Part shown: positions 37,653 to 46,605 of the stretch, one piece after another
How the letters are laid out: each line of letters starts with the position of its first letter
Numbering within the stretch: position 1 is the stretch's first letter
Assembly: GCA_021324355.1 (NCBI GenBank)
Contig: JAJPJD010000040.1
Coordinates: 1 to 64,000 of the forward strand
Direction of reading: 5' to 3'
Source of the DNA: Actinomycetota bacterium
GTDB taxonomy: Bacteria > Actinomycetota > Acidimicrobiia > Acidimicrobiales > RAAP-2
DNA length: 64,000 bases
Position numbers and translations under genes: made by a program
Notes under the pieces: model-generated
Seen by the model: the letters and a program-made list of their open reading frames with translations, nothing else
Told to the model about the DNA's origin: nothing
The model's database searches: none

Positions 37653-39377
37653 ATGCAACGGGCCACCATCGGCAGCCTGGCCGAGCTCAGGTCCACCGGG
37701 TTGCTGACCGGGAAGGTCGGATCCCAGCCGGTCTGCGTCTTTTGGACCGAGGATCAGGCGTTCGCGGTTGACGATCGCTGCCCCCACATGGGGTTCCCGC
37801 TGCACCGAGGCACCGTGGAGCATGGACTGCTGACCTGCCATTGGCACCACGCTCGCTTCGACCTGGCATCGGGCGGAACGCTCGACCCGTTCGCCGACGA
37901 CGTCCGCACCCACCGGGTCGACATCGCTGGGGATGACGTCGTCGTCACCCTCCACGATGAGGCCAGCGCGGTCGACCGGCACCTGCGGCGCCTAGAAGAG
38001 GGACTGGAACAGGGATTGAACCTGGTCATCGCCAAGGCGGTGCTCGACCTGCTCGACCGTCTGGGCCCGGCTCGGGGTGCAGCGGCCGCATTCGCCACCG
38101 GCATGCAGTTCGGCACCCGAAACCGCGATGCCGGTTGGGGCGCCGGGCTGACCGTGCTCACTGCGATGATGAACGTCCTCGACCGGCTGGACCCCGCCGA
38201 TCGTGGCCTCGCCCTGGTCCATGGCCTGGCGTTCGTGTCACGCGACACGAGGGGCCGGCCGCCGAGGTTCCCGCTCGCCCCGCTGTCGTCGGCCATCCCG
38301 CCGGAGCGCCTCGCCAGTTGGTATCGGCGGTTCCTCGATACGAGAAGCGGTGACGCCGCCGAGCGGGTCCTGGCGACCGCGGCTGGATGCGCCGACCAGG
38401 CCGAGCTGGCCCGCATGATGGGGACCGGAGTCACTGACCACGTCTTCGTCGACGGCGGCCACACCATCGACTTCACCAACAAGGCGTTCGAGGCGCTCGA
38501 CCACCTGGGGTGGGAACGCGCGGCCGAGGTCCTCCCGACGCTCGCGCACCAAAGCGCGGCCGCCTCGCGCTCGGAGGAGACCGGGACGTGGCGCCATCCC
38601 CACGACCTGGCCGCCATCCTCGAACCGGTGCAGCACGGCGGGGCTCCCGAACCTGGCGACGACCGCGCCAGCGACCAAGACATCGACCGACTCGCGTGGA
38701 CGCTGCTCGAGGATCAACCGTCCGGTGTCGTGGCCGGCCTCGACGACGCGTGCCGCCGGGGGGCCAGCTACGAGCAGCTCGCTCGGGCCGTCGCGTACGC
38801 GGCCGCGCTGCGCTTGGTTCGGTTCCACACGCAGAACGACCACGCGGACTGGGACGAGGTCCATCACGGGTTCACGGCCGCCAACGCGGTGCACCAGCTC
38901 ACCCGCCGTGCCCCAGACCGCTGGCTTGCCCGAGGCATCTACCAGGTTGCGGCCAAGGTGTTCCTCGACCGCTTCTTGAACGTGCCGGCGGCGCGCCTGC
39001 CGGGCCGCCGCGCCGAGGCGTCCCCGCCGGCGGATCTCGACCGGCTCCAGGAGTGCTGGGATCACCAGGGCATGGTCGACGAGGCCGGCAGCATCGTCTA
39101 CCACTGGGTCCGCTCGGGCAAGGACCAGGGCGCGGTCATCGCCAGGCTGGGCGCCGCCTTGCTGGCCGAAGACGCCGAGTTCCACTGGTACCAGACATAC
39201 GAGGCGGCGGTCCGCCAGGCCAGTGCGTGGCCTGCTGGATCAGAGCAGGCCGCCCTGATCCTGGCCGGAGCGGCCCGCTTCCTCGCCGCCCACACGCCGA
39301 CTCGCCGAGAGCTGGCCCAGGTGGTCCGCATCGCGACCCGGCTGCGCAGGGGCGACGCGCTCTACGAGGAGCTCTGA
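37653..39377 (+). CDS. Rieske [2Fe-2S] protein with large helical C-terminal region
   Basis: A 574-residue protein. Residues ~1-105 are a Rieske ferredoxin-type domain with the cluster motif CPHMGFPLHRG to LLTCHWH (C-x-H-x16-C-x2-H). The remaining ~465 residues are helical and rich in conserved-looking His/Asp patches (FVDGGHTIDFTN, HTQNDHADWDEVHHG, DAEFHWYQTYE) that could bind metal; I do not recognise the domain, and it is not the usual ring-hydroxylase catalytic domain by eye. AGGAGGT 8 nt before ATG 37653 fixes the start. An oxygenase or redox-sensor role is a guess. Confidence 0.78.
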   Translation: MQRATIGSLAELRSTGLLTGKVGSQPVCVFWTEDQAFAVDDRCPHMGFPLHRGTVEHGLLTCHWHHARFDLASGGTLDPFADDVRTHRVDIAGDDVVVTLHDEASAVDRHLRRLEEGLEQGLNLVIAKAVLDLLDRLGPARGAAAAFATGMQFGTRNRDAGWGAGLTVLTAMMNVLDRLDPADRGLALVHGLAFVSRDTRGRPPRFPLAPLSSAIPPERLASWYRRFLDTRSGDAAERVLATAAGCADQAELARMMGTGVTDHVFVDGGHTIDFTNKAFEALDHLGWERAAEVLPTLAHQSAAASRSEETGTWRHPHDLAAILEPVQHGGAPEPGDDRASDQDIDRLAWTLLEDQPSGVVAGLDDACRRGASYEQLARAVAYAAALRLVRFHTQNDHADWDEVHHGFTAANAVHQLTRRAPDRWLARGIYQVAAKVFLDRFLNVPAARLPGRRAEASPPADLDRLQECWDHQGMVDEAGSIVYHWVRSGKDQGAVIARLGAALLAEDAEFHWYQTYEAAVRQASAWPAGSEQAALILAGAARFLAAHTPTRRELAQVVRIATRLRRGDALYEEL

Positions 39378-39440
39378 GCGGCGAGCGGCACGACCGACCA
39401 GGCCGAAGGGGCGTGCCGCATGGCGTGGGACTGGGCCGAG

Positions 39441-39734
39441 CTAGCCGTCGAGCTCCAGCCAGTGCCGACTGGACTCCACGACCTCGATCTCGGGGTGTGA
39501 CCACACGAAGCGTTCGGCTTGATCGAGGACCTGGCCGGCCAGGGTGGGGCTGGCCGCGACCACGCTGAACCCGAGCACCGCTCGTTGGTGACGGTCCTGG
39601 TGGTCGACCTCGCACGCCGACACGCCGAAACGCCGCTTAGAGGACTCGACCAGGTGGCGCACCACCGAGCGCTTGGCCTTGAGCGAGGTGCTCTGTGGAA
39701 TGTGGAGCTCGATCCGGAGCGCGGCCACGTGCAT
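39441..39734 (-). CDS. DUF503 family protein (YlxP-like)
   Basis: A 97-residue protein starting MHVAALRIELHIPQSTSLKAKRS, with VVRHLVESSKRRFGVSACEVDHQD and VWSHPEIEVVE later: the full DUF503 pattern. Members are small, dimeric and often near infB-rbfA, but this one stands alone between the Rieske and deacetylase genes, facing the former. Function is not known. The tracked ORF begins 1.2 kb upstream only because the facing gene lacks stops in that frame. Confidence 0.85.
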   Translation of the reverse strand: MHVAALRIELHIPQSTSLKAKRSVVRHLVESSKRRFGVSACEVDHQDRHQRAVLGFSVVAASPTLAGQVLDQAERFVWSHPEIEVVESSRHWLELDG

Positions 39735-39821
39735 GGCGACATCCTGCCTGTCGGCGGCGGTCGCCGGCTGCTGGTCGGTGGTGCCCGTGCCCGGTGCTGG
39801 GCCATCTCGTAGGCTCCGGAC

Positions 39822-40655
39822 GTGCCGACCCTTGCCGAGCGCCTGGGGTACGGGGCCGAGGATCGGGTCCTCATCTTGAACTGCGACGACCTCGGCTTCT
39901 GCCACTCGGCCAACGTCGGGGTCTACGAGGCCTTGCGCCGCGGTCTGGGGACCAGCGCCAGCCTGATGGTGCCCTGCCCGTGGGCGGCGGAGGCGGCCGC
40001 CGAGTACGCCGGCGAGGACGTCGGCGTGCACCTCACCCTCACTTCGGAATGGGCCTCCTATCGCTGGGGGCCGGTCACCGCCTCGACGTCGCTGGTGGAT
40101 CGGACCGGACGCTTCCCTCGCACCGTCGAGGAGGTCTGGAGCCACGCGACGATCGAAGAGGCTCGCCGGGAGTGCCGGGCCCAAGTCGAGCTGGCGCTGG
40201 AGTGGGGCGTCGACGTCACCCACCTCGACGCCCACATGGGCACCGTCCAGACCAATCCCGTGCTCTTCGAGGTCTACCTCGAGCTCGCGGCCGACCATCG
40301 CCTCCCCTTGCGACTCTCCGGTGCTGACACCGAGGAAGTCCTCGGGTTCCCATTCCGACAACCAGCAGCAGAGCGGGGCGTGGTCTTCCCGGACCACTTC
40401 ATCTACGTCCCCGGCGTCGGCAGCCGCTCGACGCTCCTCGAGCTCGTCCCGAAGCTCCGGCCGGGGGTGACCGAGGCCTACCTCCATCCCGCAGTTGACA
40501 GCCCCGAGCTCCGGGCGGCCGCGCCGGACTGGGAGCGGCGGGTCGACGACCACCAGCTCCTGGTCCACGACGACGACTTCCGCCAGCTCCTCGAGCGCCA
40601 CCGGGTGCGGCTCACCGGATTCCGCGAGCTCCGGGATTGCATGCGAGCGGGCTGA
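39822..40655 (+). CDS. ChbG/HpnK-type (YdjC) carbohydrate deacetylase
   Basis: A 277-residue deacetylase of the YdjC family; ChbG removes an acetyl group from chitooligosaccharides, HpnK acts on hopanoid sugars. The metal site appears as LILNCDDLGFCHSANVGVYEAL (Asp-Asp), GVHLTLTSEW and THLDAHMGTVQ (His ligands); YLHPAVDSPEL is the late His block. GTG start at 39822. It converges on a GH4 glycosidase gene and a GlcNAc kinase-like gene, which favours an amino-sugar substrate. Confidence 0.88.
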   Translation: MPTLAERLGYGAEDRVLILNCDDLGFCHSANVGVYEALRRGLGTSASLMVPCPWAAEAAAEYAGEDVGVHLTLTSEWASYRWGPVTASTSLVDRTGRFPRTVEEVWSHATIEEARRECRAQVELALEWGVDVTHLDAHMGTVQTNPVLFEVYLELAADHRLPLRLSGADTEEVLGFPFRQPAAERGVVFPDHFIYVPGVGSRSTLLELVPKLRPGVTEAYLHPAVDSPELRAAAPDWERRVDDHQLLVHDDDFRQLLERHRVRLTGFRELRDCMRAG

Positions 40656-40672
40656 GCGGTCGACGAGGATCG

Positions 40673-42040
40673 TCAGGAGAAGTCCAGGCGGTGGACCTCC
40701 AGCAGCTCGTCGAGCATCGGCTCGGCGACTTCGAGGTCCCCGACCAACGGGTGGGCGAGGAGCGCCTGCAGCGCAACGTCCCGCCGGCGGGTCAGCGCGG
40801 CTTGGATCGTCAGGGTCTCGTGCGCCTTCACCGCCTGCACCAGGCCGCGGAACGAGAGCGGGATCTCCCCCACTGCGAGAGGCGTGACGCCCGCGGCAGC
40901 GACCCGGCACACGATCTCGACCGAGGCTTGATCGGGCAAGTCACGCACCATCCCATGGTTGAGGACGCTCATCGCCACCTCGGTCGGCTGGTCGAGGACC
41001 ATCGCCCTCACCACGCCAAAGGTGACACTGCTGTAGCCCTGACCGCCTCGCTTGGCGAGCGCGGCCGGAGGCGACATCGAGGCTGGGTTCGCCGCCTCGT
41101 TGAAGATCTCGGCTTCGATCTCCATGATCTGCTGAGCCCTGGTCTTGTCTGCCTCGAGCTGCTTGGACAACGCTGCCCTTCTGCGGAAGTAGTACTCGCA
41201 GTAGCCGGGAATGGGGAAGGCCCCGAGCACCCGGGACAGCTCGCACCACCGCTCAAGCTCAACCGACACCCCGCGGAGCCGCCCGGTGACCGTCTCGATG
41301 GCCTCGGCCGTGATGTCCTGGCCGCTGGCGTGCACCGAGTGGACGAACCCGACGTGATTCAACCCGACGCAACGGGTCTCGACCGTCCCGAACTGCTCAG
41401 CCAGGACCTCTGCCAGCATCCTCTGGAGGCTCGGGATCCCCGAGCACAGCCCGACCAACCGAGCCGAGGTGTGGTTCAGCACTGCTTCGGTGATGACCCC
41501 GCTCGGGTTCGTGTAGTTGAGGATGGTTGCCTCGGGTGCCAATCGAACGACCTCTCGGGCGATCTCGACCATGACCGGGATCGTGCGCAAGGCTTTGAAC
41601 ATTCCCCCCGGGCCGGTGGTCTCCTGGCCAATGACCCCGTATCGGAGCGGAATGCTCTCGTCCAGGTGGCGAGCCGCCATCCCCCCGACCCTGACCTGGG
41701 TCACGACGAAGTCAGCTCCTGGGAGCGACCGAGAGAGGTCGGTCGACGCGCAGACCTCGATCGGACGATCCGCCGCCGCCAGCATGCGCTCGGTCAGGCC
41801 GGCCATGATCCCGAGGCGCTCCTGGTCGATGTCCACCAGCCTGATCTGGCCCACCGGCAGGTCCACCCCTGGCCCGCCGGCGAGACCGGAGACCAGCTCG
41901 GGGGTGTAGCTCCCCCCTGCGCCCACCACCACCAGGACCACGTCCCGACGAACAGAGCGCGGCCGGTGCGCTCGGGGCCGACCTCGAACGGCAGGCGTCG
42001 ACCCCGGAGCGATGGCCCGCGCTGCCTCGCTGGCGCTCAC
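40673..42040 (-). CDS. glycoside hydrolase family 4 (6-phospho-beta-glucosidase-like)
   Basis: GH4 enzymes need NAD+ and a divalent metal and work by a redox-elimination route. The 455-residue protein has the NAD motif LVVVGAGGSYTPELVSGL near residue 35, GGMAARHLDESIPLRYGVIGQET, the metal-site LNYTNPSGVITE, LVGLCSGIPSL (metal Cys) and GLNHVGF (metal His). The extra ~33-residue basic N terminus comes from the GTG at 42040 overlapping the kinase stop by 4 nt; a later GTG (VVLVVVGAGG) may be the true start. Alpha- versus beta-specificity is not resolved. Confidence 0.86.
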   Translation of the reverse strand: MSASEAARAIAPGSTPAVRGRPRAHRPRSVRRDVVLVVVGAGGSYTPELVSGLAGGPGVDLPVGQIRLVDIDQERLGIMAGLTERMLAAADRPIEVCASTDLSRSLPGADFVVTQVRVGGMAARHLDESIPLRYGVIGQETTGPGGMFKALRTIPVMVEIAREVVRLAPEATILNYTNPSGVITEAVLNHTSARLVGLCSGIPSLQRMLAEVLAEQFGTVETRCVGLNHVGFVHSVHASGQDITAEAIETVTGRLRGVSVELERWCELSRVLGAFPIPGYCEYYFRRRAALSKQLEADKTRAQQIMEIEAEIFNEAANPASMSPPAALAKRGGQGYSSVTFGVVRAMVLDQPTEVAMSVLNHGMVRDLPDQASVEIVCRVAAAGVTPLAVGEIPLSFRGLVQAVKAHETLTIQAALTRRRDVALQALLAHPLVGDLEVAEPMLDELLEVHRLDFS

Positions 42041-43026
42041 CGCCGCTCCCCTGGGTCCTCGTTCCAGCCCGGGTGCCCGGCCAGGGCCTCGAAGAGTCGG
42101 GTCGCCGGCAGCCCGGCCCGGTGCCCGGCCAGCACCAGTGCACCCTGCTCTGGGGGGAGCGCCACGTCGACCACCCTGGCCTGCGGGCACAACTCCGTCA
42201 ACCTCGCCGAGACCACGCCCAAAAGCTCGGGCCCGAGCCGCTGGAGCACCCCGCCACCGAACGCGGCATCGAAGCCCCCTGGACCCATGCGCGCCGCCAT
42301 CGCGCTCACCGTGGTCGCCAGGTCCGATGCCAGGGCGTCGACCATCTGAGCGGCGACCGGGTCGCCGGCCCGCCACGCGTCGCGGACCACCAGGACGCTG
42401 GTCGACACCTGACGCCACCCCGCACCGGTTGGATCAGCCAGCTGGAGGTAGAGCGCGTCGAGATCGGCCACCCCGAAGTGCTCGAGCAGACGTGAGGCCA
42501 GGTCGGTCCGTTGCAGGCGGCCATCGAGCATCCGGACCACCCGAGCCAAGGCCTCACGGCGAATATCGAAGAGGCGCGCGTAGTCGAACGGGTCGAAGAC
42601 CTGCTCTCCACCGAGGGCCGAACGGTAGGCAGAGGTGAAGGCGGAGCCTTGCTGGACGATGGTGGCTCGACTCGACGGGGTCGCGCCCCACAGCGCCACC
42701 ACGGCATCATTGACCAGGTCGGTGGCGGCCGGGTCGAGGTCGAGCCCGGAGCACAGCGCCGCGTGCTGTGCATCCCAATCCTTGGGGAAGTCGACACCGC
42801 ACATCCCGGCCGCAGTGAACTCGACCTCGCCCCTGGTGACTCCGGCCTCCGCGCAAGTCCGGTCCAACAGCGCTCGCAGGGTCTCGAGCTGGCTCTGGCT
42901 GGGAGGACCGAACAACATCATCCCTGCGCCCCGGCCGGTACCCACCAGCCGGCCGCCTCGATCGCACAGCGCGACGACGCTCTTCGAGACCCCGGTGTCG
43001 ATGCCGACGAGGTAGCGACGGGTCAT
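42037..43026 (-). CDS. BadF/BadG/BcrA-type ATPase, N-acetylglucosamine kinase-like
   Basis: A 329-residue ASKHA-fold sugar kinase. YLVGIDTGVSKSVVALCDRGG is the phosphate-1 loop, AAGMCGVDFPKDW the connect/sugar region, VNDAVVAL follows with the Asp, and FDAAFGGGVLQRLG the adenosine motif. The phosphate-2 loop, usually GTGS, reads VQQGSAFTS here, so activity may differ. Start at the ATG 43026 just after GGAAGGAG; the tracked 43086 start adds an unlikely basic leader. It is translationally coupled to the GH4 gene, consistent with amino-sugar use. Confidence 0.8.
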   Translation of the reverse strand: MTRRYLVGIDTGVSKSVVALCDRGGRLVGTGRGAGMMLFGPPSQSQLETLRALLDRTCAEAGVTRGEVEFTAAGMCGVDFPKDWDAQHAALCSGLDLDPAATDLVNDAVVALWGATPSSRATIVQQGSAFTSAYRSALGGEQVFDPFDYARLFDIRREALARVVRMLDGRLQRTDLASRLLEHFGVADLDALYLQLADPTGAGWRQVSTSVLVVRDAWRAGDPVAAQMVDALASDLATTVSAMAARMGPGGFDAAFGGGVLQRLGPELLGVVSARLTELCPQARVVDVALPPEQGALVLAGHRAGLPATRLFEALAGHPGWNEDPGERR

Positions 43027-43175
43027 GACTCCTTCCTCGGTCGCCACCCTACGGAGCCTTCGCGGTTCCGGCGAACTTACGGCCACGGCGCCCGGAAGCG
43101 TCGATCGGTAATCCGAAACTCGACAAGAGCCGTGGAGCCGGTCCGGACGAACGGTTGAGGTCGTAGGGTTCCACC

Positions 43176-43787
43176 ATGAACGAGAGCTACCACTACCTCA
43201 CCATCCAGACCTCCCGTGGCGAGCTGAATCGCCTCCGATCGGCGCTCCGCCAGGACGCAGGTGGCGTGCTCGGGAGCTTCGAGGGTGCGGTGGTGGGCGT
43301 CTGGCTGGGCGCTGGCAGCATCGGCTGGGCCGACGACGAGGCCATCGTGCTCATCGGCCCCACCGACCGAGGCACCGGGTCCGAGTGGACTGGTCCTCTG
43401 CACATCGAGGGCACGTGCGTCGCAGTGCCGCTGCAGGCAACCGTGCGACCGGTGGACCCAGGCCCGATGCGCTCGACCGGCGTCCATGCCCACCGATGGC
43501 TCGACGTCGAGCCAGGAAACATCGACGAGGCGATCGACCTGTCGGCACAGGCCTGGCCGGCCTTCGAAGCGAGCTTCGACGCTCGGATCGAAGGGCTGTT
43601 CCGGACGACGGACGGCTCGAGCCGCCTGCTCCTCGTCACCTGGTACTCGTCGGTCGCCGAGTGGGAGCGCTCCCGGGGCGTTCCCGGAACCGAGCACGGT
43701 GCCCTGGACGAGGCCCGCCGCATGTTCCAACGGCGGCGCCAGCTCACCAGGCGCCAGATCGTGCGCCTCGCGCCACCGATGCCATGA
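43176..43787 (+). CDS. hypothetical protein (203 aa)
   Basis: Not recognised. The protein reads MNESYHYLTIQTSRGELNRL at the start; DARIEGLFRTTDGSSRLLLVTWYSSVAEWERS in the later half hints at a dimeric alpha/beta-barrel (ABM/NIPSNAP-like) fold. The last 39 residues, ERSRGVPGTEHGALDEARRM onward, are duplicated as a fragment at 46483. It is divergent from the GlcNAc kinase gene with 149 nt between. No signal peptide or membrane segment. It begins the lower-GC patch. Confidence 0.7.
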   Translation: MNESYHYLTIQTSRGELNRLRSALRQDAGGVLGSFEGAVVGVWLGAGSIGWADDEAIVLIGPTDRGTGSEWTGPLHIEGTCVAVPLQATVRPVDPGPMRSTGVHAHRWLDVEPGNIDEAIDLSAQAWPAFEASFDARIEGLFRTTDGSSRLLLVTWYSSVAEWERSRGVPGTEHGALDEARRMFQRRRQLTRRQIVRLAPPMP

Positions 43788-43867
43788 CCTCACTCGCTGG
43801 GGCCGACACGGGCTTGGCTAGCCGTCCGCAGCTCGCCGAATGGGCACCGTGGATACGCGAAGCGCAC
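43665..43867 (+). repeat. direct repeat, copy A (pairs with 46483-46686)
   Basis: About 200 bp covering the 3' end of the 203-aa gene and its downstream flank are repeated in the same orientation 2.8 kb away with scattered substitutions; shared runs include gagcgctcccggggcgttcc and gaatgggcaccgtggata. After this block the two copies diverge by deletions and then match again across the beta-helix genes, so it is one edge of a larger segmental duplication. Confidence 0.85.
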
Positions 43868-43881
43868 ATTGCTCGAACCCG

Positions 43882-44385
43882 GCCATTCCCACTCACATTG
43901 GTCTACTCGTCATTGGTGATGACGTTGTTGTGGACATCTTCACCAGTCACCACGGCCGTCTGCGCGGTGCAAGTGTCAGTCCAGTTCTCAAGCGCGATAC
44001 CGATGTCGTTGTTCCGCAGCATGTTGTTATGGATGGACATCCCCGGGGTGAGCTGATAGCCGAAGCAGCCGCCGAACACCAGGATCCCCGTCGATTGAGT
44101 CTGACCGTCTCCGGTGTACGAGTTGTCAGACAGCGCTCATTGGCCCCGAATTGTTCGCGTGCACGATCGGCCCATGCGATCCCGTCCGAAATGCACGCGG
44201 ACGTTGCAGCCGGTGGCATCGACGACCCCGCTGACGGCCCCTGGGTTCGCCAAGGCCGCAGTCAAGTCCACACCGCCGCGAACGAACCCGGTCGCAATGC
44301 AGGGCCCAGTGGTCGCTACGGAGCTCGAAAGCGACACCGCCGCCGCAAGGAAATCCACGACGGGCATATTCACTCGTGTCATCCC
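43882..44385 (-). pseudogene. decayed duplicate of the secreted beta-helix gene
   Basis: Reading the reverse strand gives a leader and VATTGPCIATGFVRGGVDLT then NPGAVSGVVDATGCNV, a close match to the start of the intact gene at 46789-47805. Then one C is missing relative to the other copy (cccgtccg versus cccggtccg), shifting the frame to an early stop. About 300 bp of the middle and about 286 bp of the 3' end are also absent. The remaining 3' part (43882-44125) aligns to 46973-47230. The start region has lost the original ATG context. Non-functional in my reading. Confidence 0.82.
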
Positions 44386-44410
44386 ATGCGTTGTAGCGGA
44401 AGGAGCCTCA

Positions 44411-44529
44411 CAGCCGGCACATACTCAGGCACATACTCAGAGGAGAGGCCAGACGTAGCGCACGGTCTCCATTTTGAGCCAGACACAAGGCAAGAGCCAG
44501 ACGTTATGACGAAGCCGAACCCCCACCAT
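44411..44529 (-). pseudogene. decayed duplicate of the small Cys-rich gene
   Basis: Reverse-strand frame from 44529 reads MVGVRLRHNVW, then a changed segment, then RYVWPLL and a stop. The intact neighbour copy (47935-48159) reads MVGVRMRHKVRPCIVCGPKQ and RYVWPLVSVCARC. The first CxxC and all later Cys pairs are lost, so no zinc ribbon could form. The flanking DNA (cccccaccatgtggt) is shared with copy B. Confidence 0.65.
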
Positions 44530-44652
44530 GTGGTGACCATAGCGTCGAGATTCCCGGCTAGCACGGGGGGCTGCCTCTTCACAGACCCTCCGCAATCGTC
44601 ACCAGCACCGATCGGATGGATCGGTGTCGCATGAGCCGGCCTCTGCGAATGT

Positions 44653-46080
44653 TTAGGTCGTCGCCGCGATCGGGACTGTGAACCCGACCGCGGCGATCGC
44701 GTAGGGCGGCAGGGTGATCGTGGTGCCGAGGACGCTGGTGGCGCGGGTCAGACCCGAGATGGTCGCGGTGGGAGCCGCACTAATAGACACGAGGGAAGCC
44801 CCAGTTGACAGGCCGGTCCCTGTTCCGGCAGACATGGTGACAGCCTGGTCGGTCAAGTTGATCAGCACCGTTCGGGTGCTGTTCAGGCCGTTGAACGAAA
44901 CCCCAATCACCCCAGCCGCTCCATCTGGCAGGGCGGGCGTTACGGCGAAGCGAAGTGGCGTGACCCTTGATGCCTGAGCGGAAGCGTTGGTCAAGAACAT
45001 CAGGGCCGCTCCGGCCACTGTCGGTTTTGGATCCAGGCCTGCGGTGAAGGCACCCGTGGAAGGGTTGGAGAACAGATCCCAATAGTCGTCCAGCTGCACC
45101 CGGGGTGATTGATCGATCAGGGACATCAGCTCGGCCACGTAGAGCCCGTGGAGCCACGTGGTGCCCCAAGCTGGTTCGCCGCCCGAGCGGCCCCGCTGGG
45201 ACAGGTTGAACTCGGTGATCCAGATCCGGTATCGGCTAGGAATGGCCGCTATGACCTGCTGGGTGGATCGCCAGCTGGCCTGAGCAGCGCCAAGAATCTG
45301 CCCCGGACCAGGATCCTTGCCTATCGGGGCGAAGTAGTCGTGCAACGTGACCGCGTTGATCTCCGCACCGGCGACCGATATCAAAGTTCTGTTCCAGGAA
45401 TTCTCGCGTGCTGTGCTCTGGGGGAGAGAACCGACCGCGGCGATCTGGGCATGGGGAAATGCAGCCCGGATAGCCGGCGCCCAGCGCGCCACGGTACGGG
45501 CATAGGAGGCTGCCGTAGGGAACACCTGGAGGTAGCTGTTGTTGCCCAGATAGAACTCGTTGCCCAACTCGACATAGCGCACTGGGATTCCCAGTTTTTG
45601 GGCGGTGTGCAGCATCAGTAGCTGGTTTGGGAGTGTAGAGGTGAGCAAGTTGAGGTCGAAGACGGGAGTGACCCCGGCCTCTCGGACGATGCCTTTCAGG
45701 GTTTGCAGGGTGAAGCCATAGTCGCGGACATGACCCGGCTTCGGTCTGCCGGTGCTGGAGATCGTCGGGGGCTGATTCACCGATCCGTTCTGCCAGTCCC
45801 AGTAGTTCGCGATCGTTCCGCCCGGGTACCGGATCGTTCCACCCCGAAAGTCCCGCAACGCGGTGATGACCCCGGGCGCGGTGAAATCCTCACCGACCCC
45901 TGAGTAATCGAGGTTCGATCCGTTGATCGGTGCGGTCAATGTCAGCGGGGATGCCGCCCGGACTCTGACCTCAGCAGCATGTTCGCCGCTGGGAGACAGG
46001 CGTGTCACCCCAGCATCAGTACACCCGGTCATGAGAAGCACCAATACGGCGCCCACCGCAAGGCTTGCTTTGCCGAACAT
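44653..46080 (-). CDS. glycoside-hydrolase-like lipoprotein (clan GH-A type)
   Basis: A 475-residue exported protein. Start MFGKASLAVGAVLVLLMTGC shows a lipoprotein signal with lipobox LMTG|C, so it should be anchored outside the membrane. The barrel has FRGGTIRYPGGTIANYWDW, VRYVELGNEFYLGN with the likely acid/base Asn-Glu, and RIWITEFNLSQRG with the likely nucleophile Glu; these resemble GH79, GH39 and GH51-type enzymes. A beta-sandwich C-terminal domain follows. The family is not pinned down. It lies between the two copies of the duplicated segment. Confidence 0.8.
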   Translation of the reverse strand: MFGKASLAVGAVLVLLMTGCTDAGVTRLSPSGEHAAEVRVRAASPLTLTAPINGSNLDYSGVGEDFTAPGVITALRDFRGGTIRYPGGTIANYWDWQNGSVNQPPTISSTGRPKPGHVRDYGFTLQTLKGIVREAGVTPVFDLNLLTSTLPNQLLMLHTAQKLGIPVRYVELGNEFYLGNNSYLQVFPTAASYARTVARWAPAIRAAFPHAQIAAVGSLPQSTARENSWNRTLISVAGAEINAVTLHDYFAPIGKDPGPGQILGAAQASWRSTQQVIAAIPSRYRIWITEFNLSQRGRSGGEPAWGTTWLHGLYVAELMSLIDQSPRVQLDDYWDLFSNPSTGAFTAGLDPKPTVAGAALMFLTNASAQASRVTPLRFAVTPALPDGAAGVIGVSFNGLNSTRTVLINLTDQAVTMSAGTGTGLSTGASLVSISAAPTATISGLTRATSVLGTTITLPPYAIAAVGFTVPIAATT

Positions 46081-46482
46081 GACTCCAATGATCCGCCCCG
46101 CATTTGGGCCGTTCGATCGCCGAACGTTAGCATCCCGTGACTTTTCCGCCGCCCGGTGAGTTGAGCAATCCTCTGCTATTAGATCCCGCCTACCCAAGCG
46201 AACGGTATGCGGAGCGCTTTCTCGAACTCTTACGCGCAGCGAGTACCTGAACTAACTGCTCGTGTTCTCCCGATGTCACCTCGAAGCCATCATGGCGGAG
46301 TCTCCCTACCACTGCGAGGCACAACCAAGCCCCACCCGTCCCGTAACCCCGACTTCGTCAACAAGCGAGGTGCTCCTCGGCCCGGACACGAAGCTCGCGC
46401 TCCTCATATGACGAGCCAATGCGGCCACACAGCAACGGACCTTCCCGGAACCACGTCCACGGACGTCCCAAAGCGGCCCTGT
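46081..46482. other. intergenic region without a supported gene
   Basis: About 400 nt upstream of the lipoprotein gene and before repeat copy B. The plus-strand ORF 46207-46605 runs through it only by joining unrelated sequence to the repeated C-terminal fragment; it has no recognisable domain. The lipoprotein promoter probably lies at the left end, where the sequence is AT-richer (for example ttgagcaatcctctgctatt). No hairpin of note was seen. Confidence 0.5.
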
Positions 46483-46605
46483 GAGCGCTCCCGGGGCGTT
46501 CCCGGAACCGAGCACGGTGCCCCGGACGAGGCCCGCCGCACGTTTCAGCCGCGACGCCAGCTCACCAGGCGCCAGATCGTGCGCCTCGCGCAACCGATGC
46601 CGTGA
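46483..46605 (+). pseudogene. C-terminal fragment of the 203-aa hypothetical gene
   Basis: Forty codons reading ERSRGVPGTEHGAPDEARRT to RQIVRLAQPMP and a stop repeat the end of the protein at 43176-43787 with six or so substitutions. The first 160 residues of that protein are absent. It is part of the duplicated segment (repeat copy B) and should not be counted as a gene. Confidence 0.8.

Noticed and set aside
46207-46605. Plus-strand ORF of 132 codons as a gene
   Set aside because: Only its last 40 codons have meaning, as a repeated fragment of the 203-aa protein; the rest is unrelated sequence with no ribosome site.
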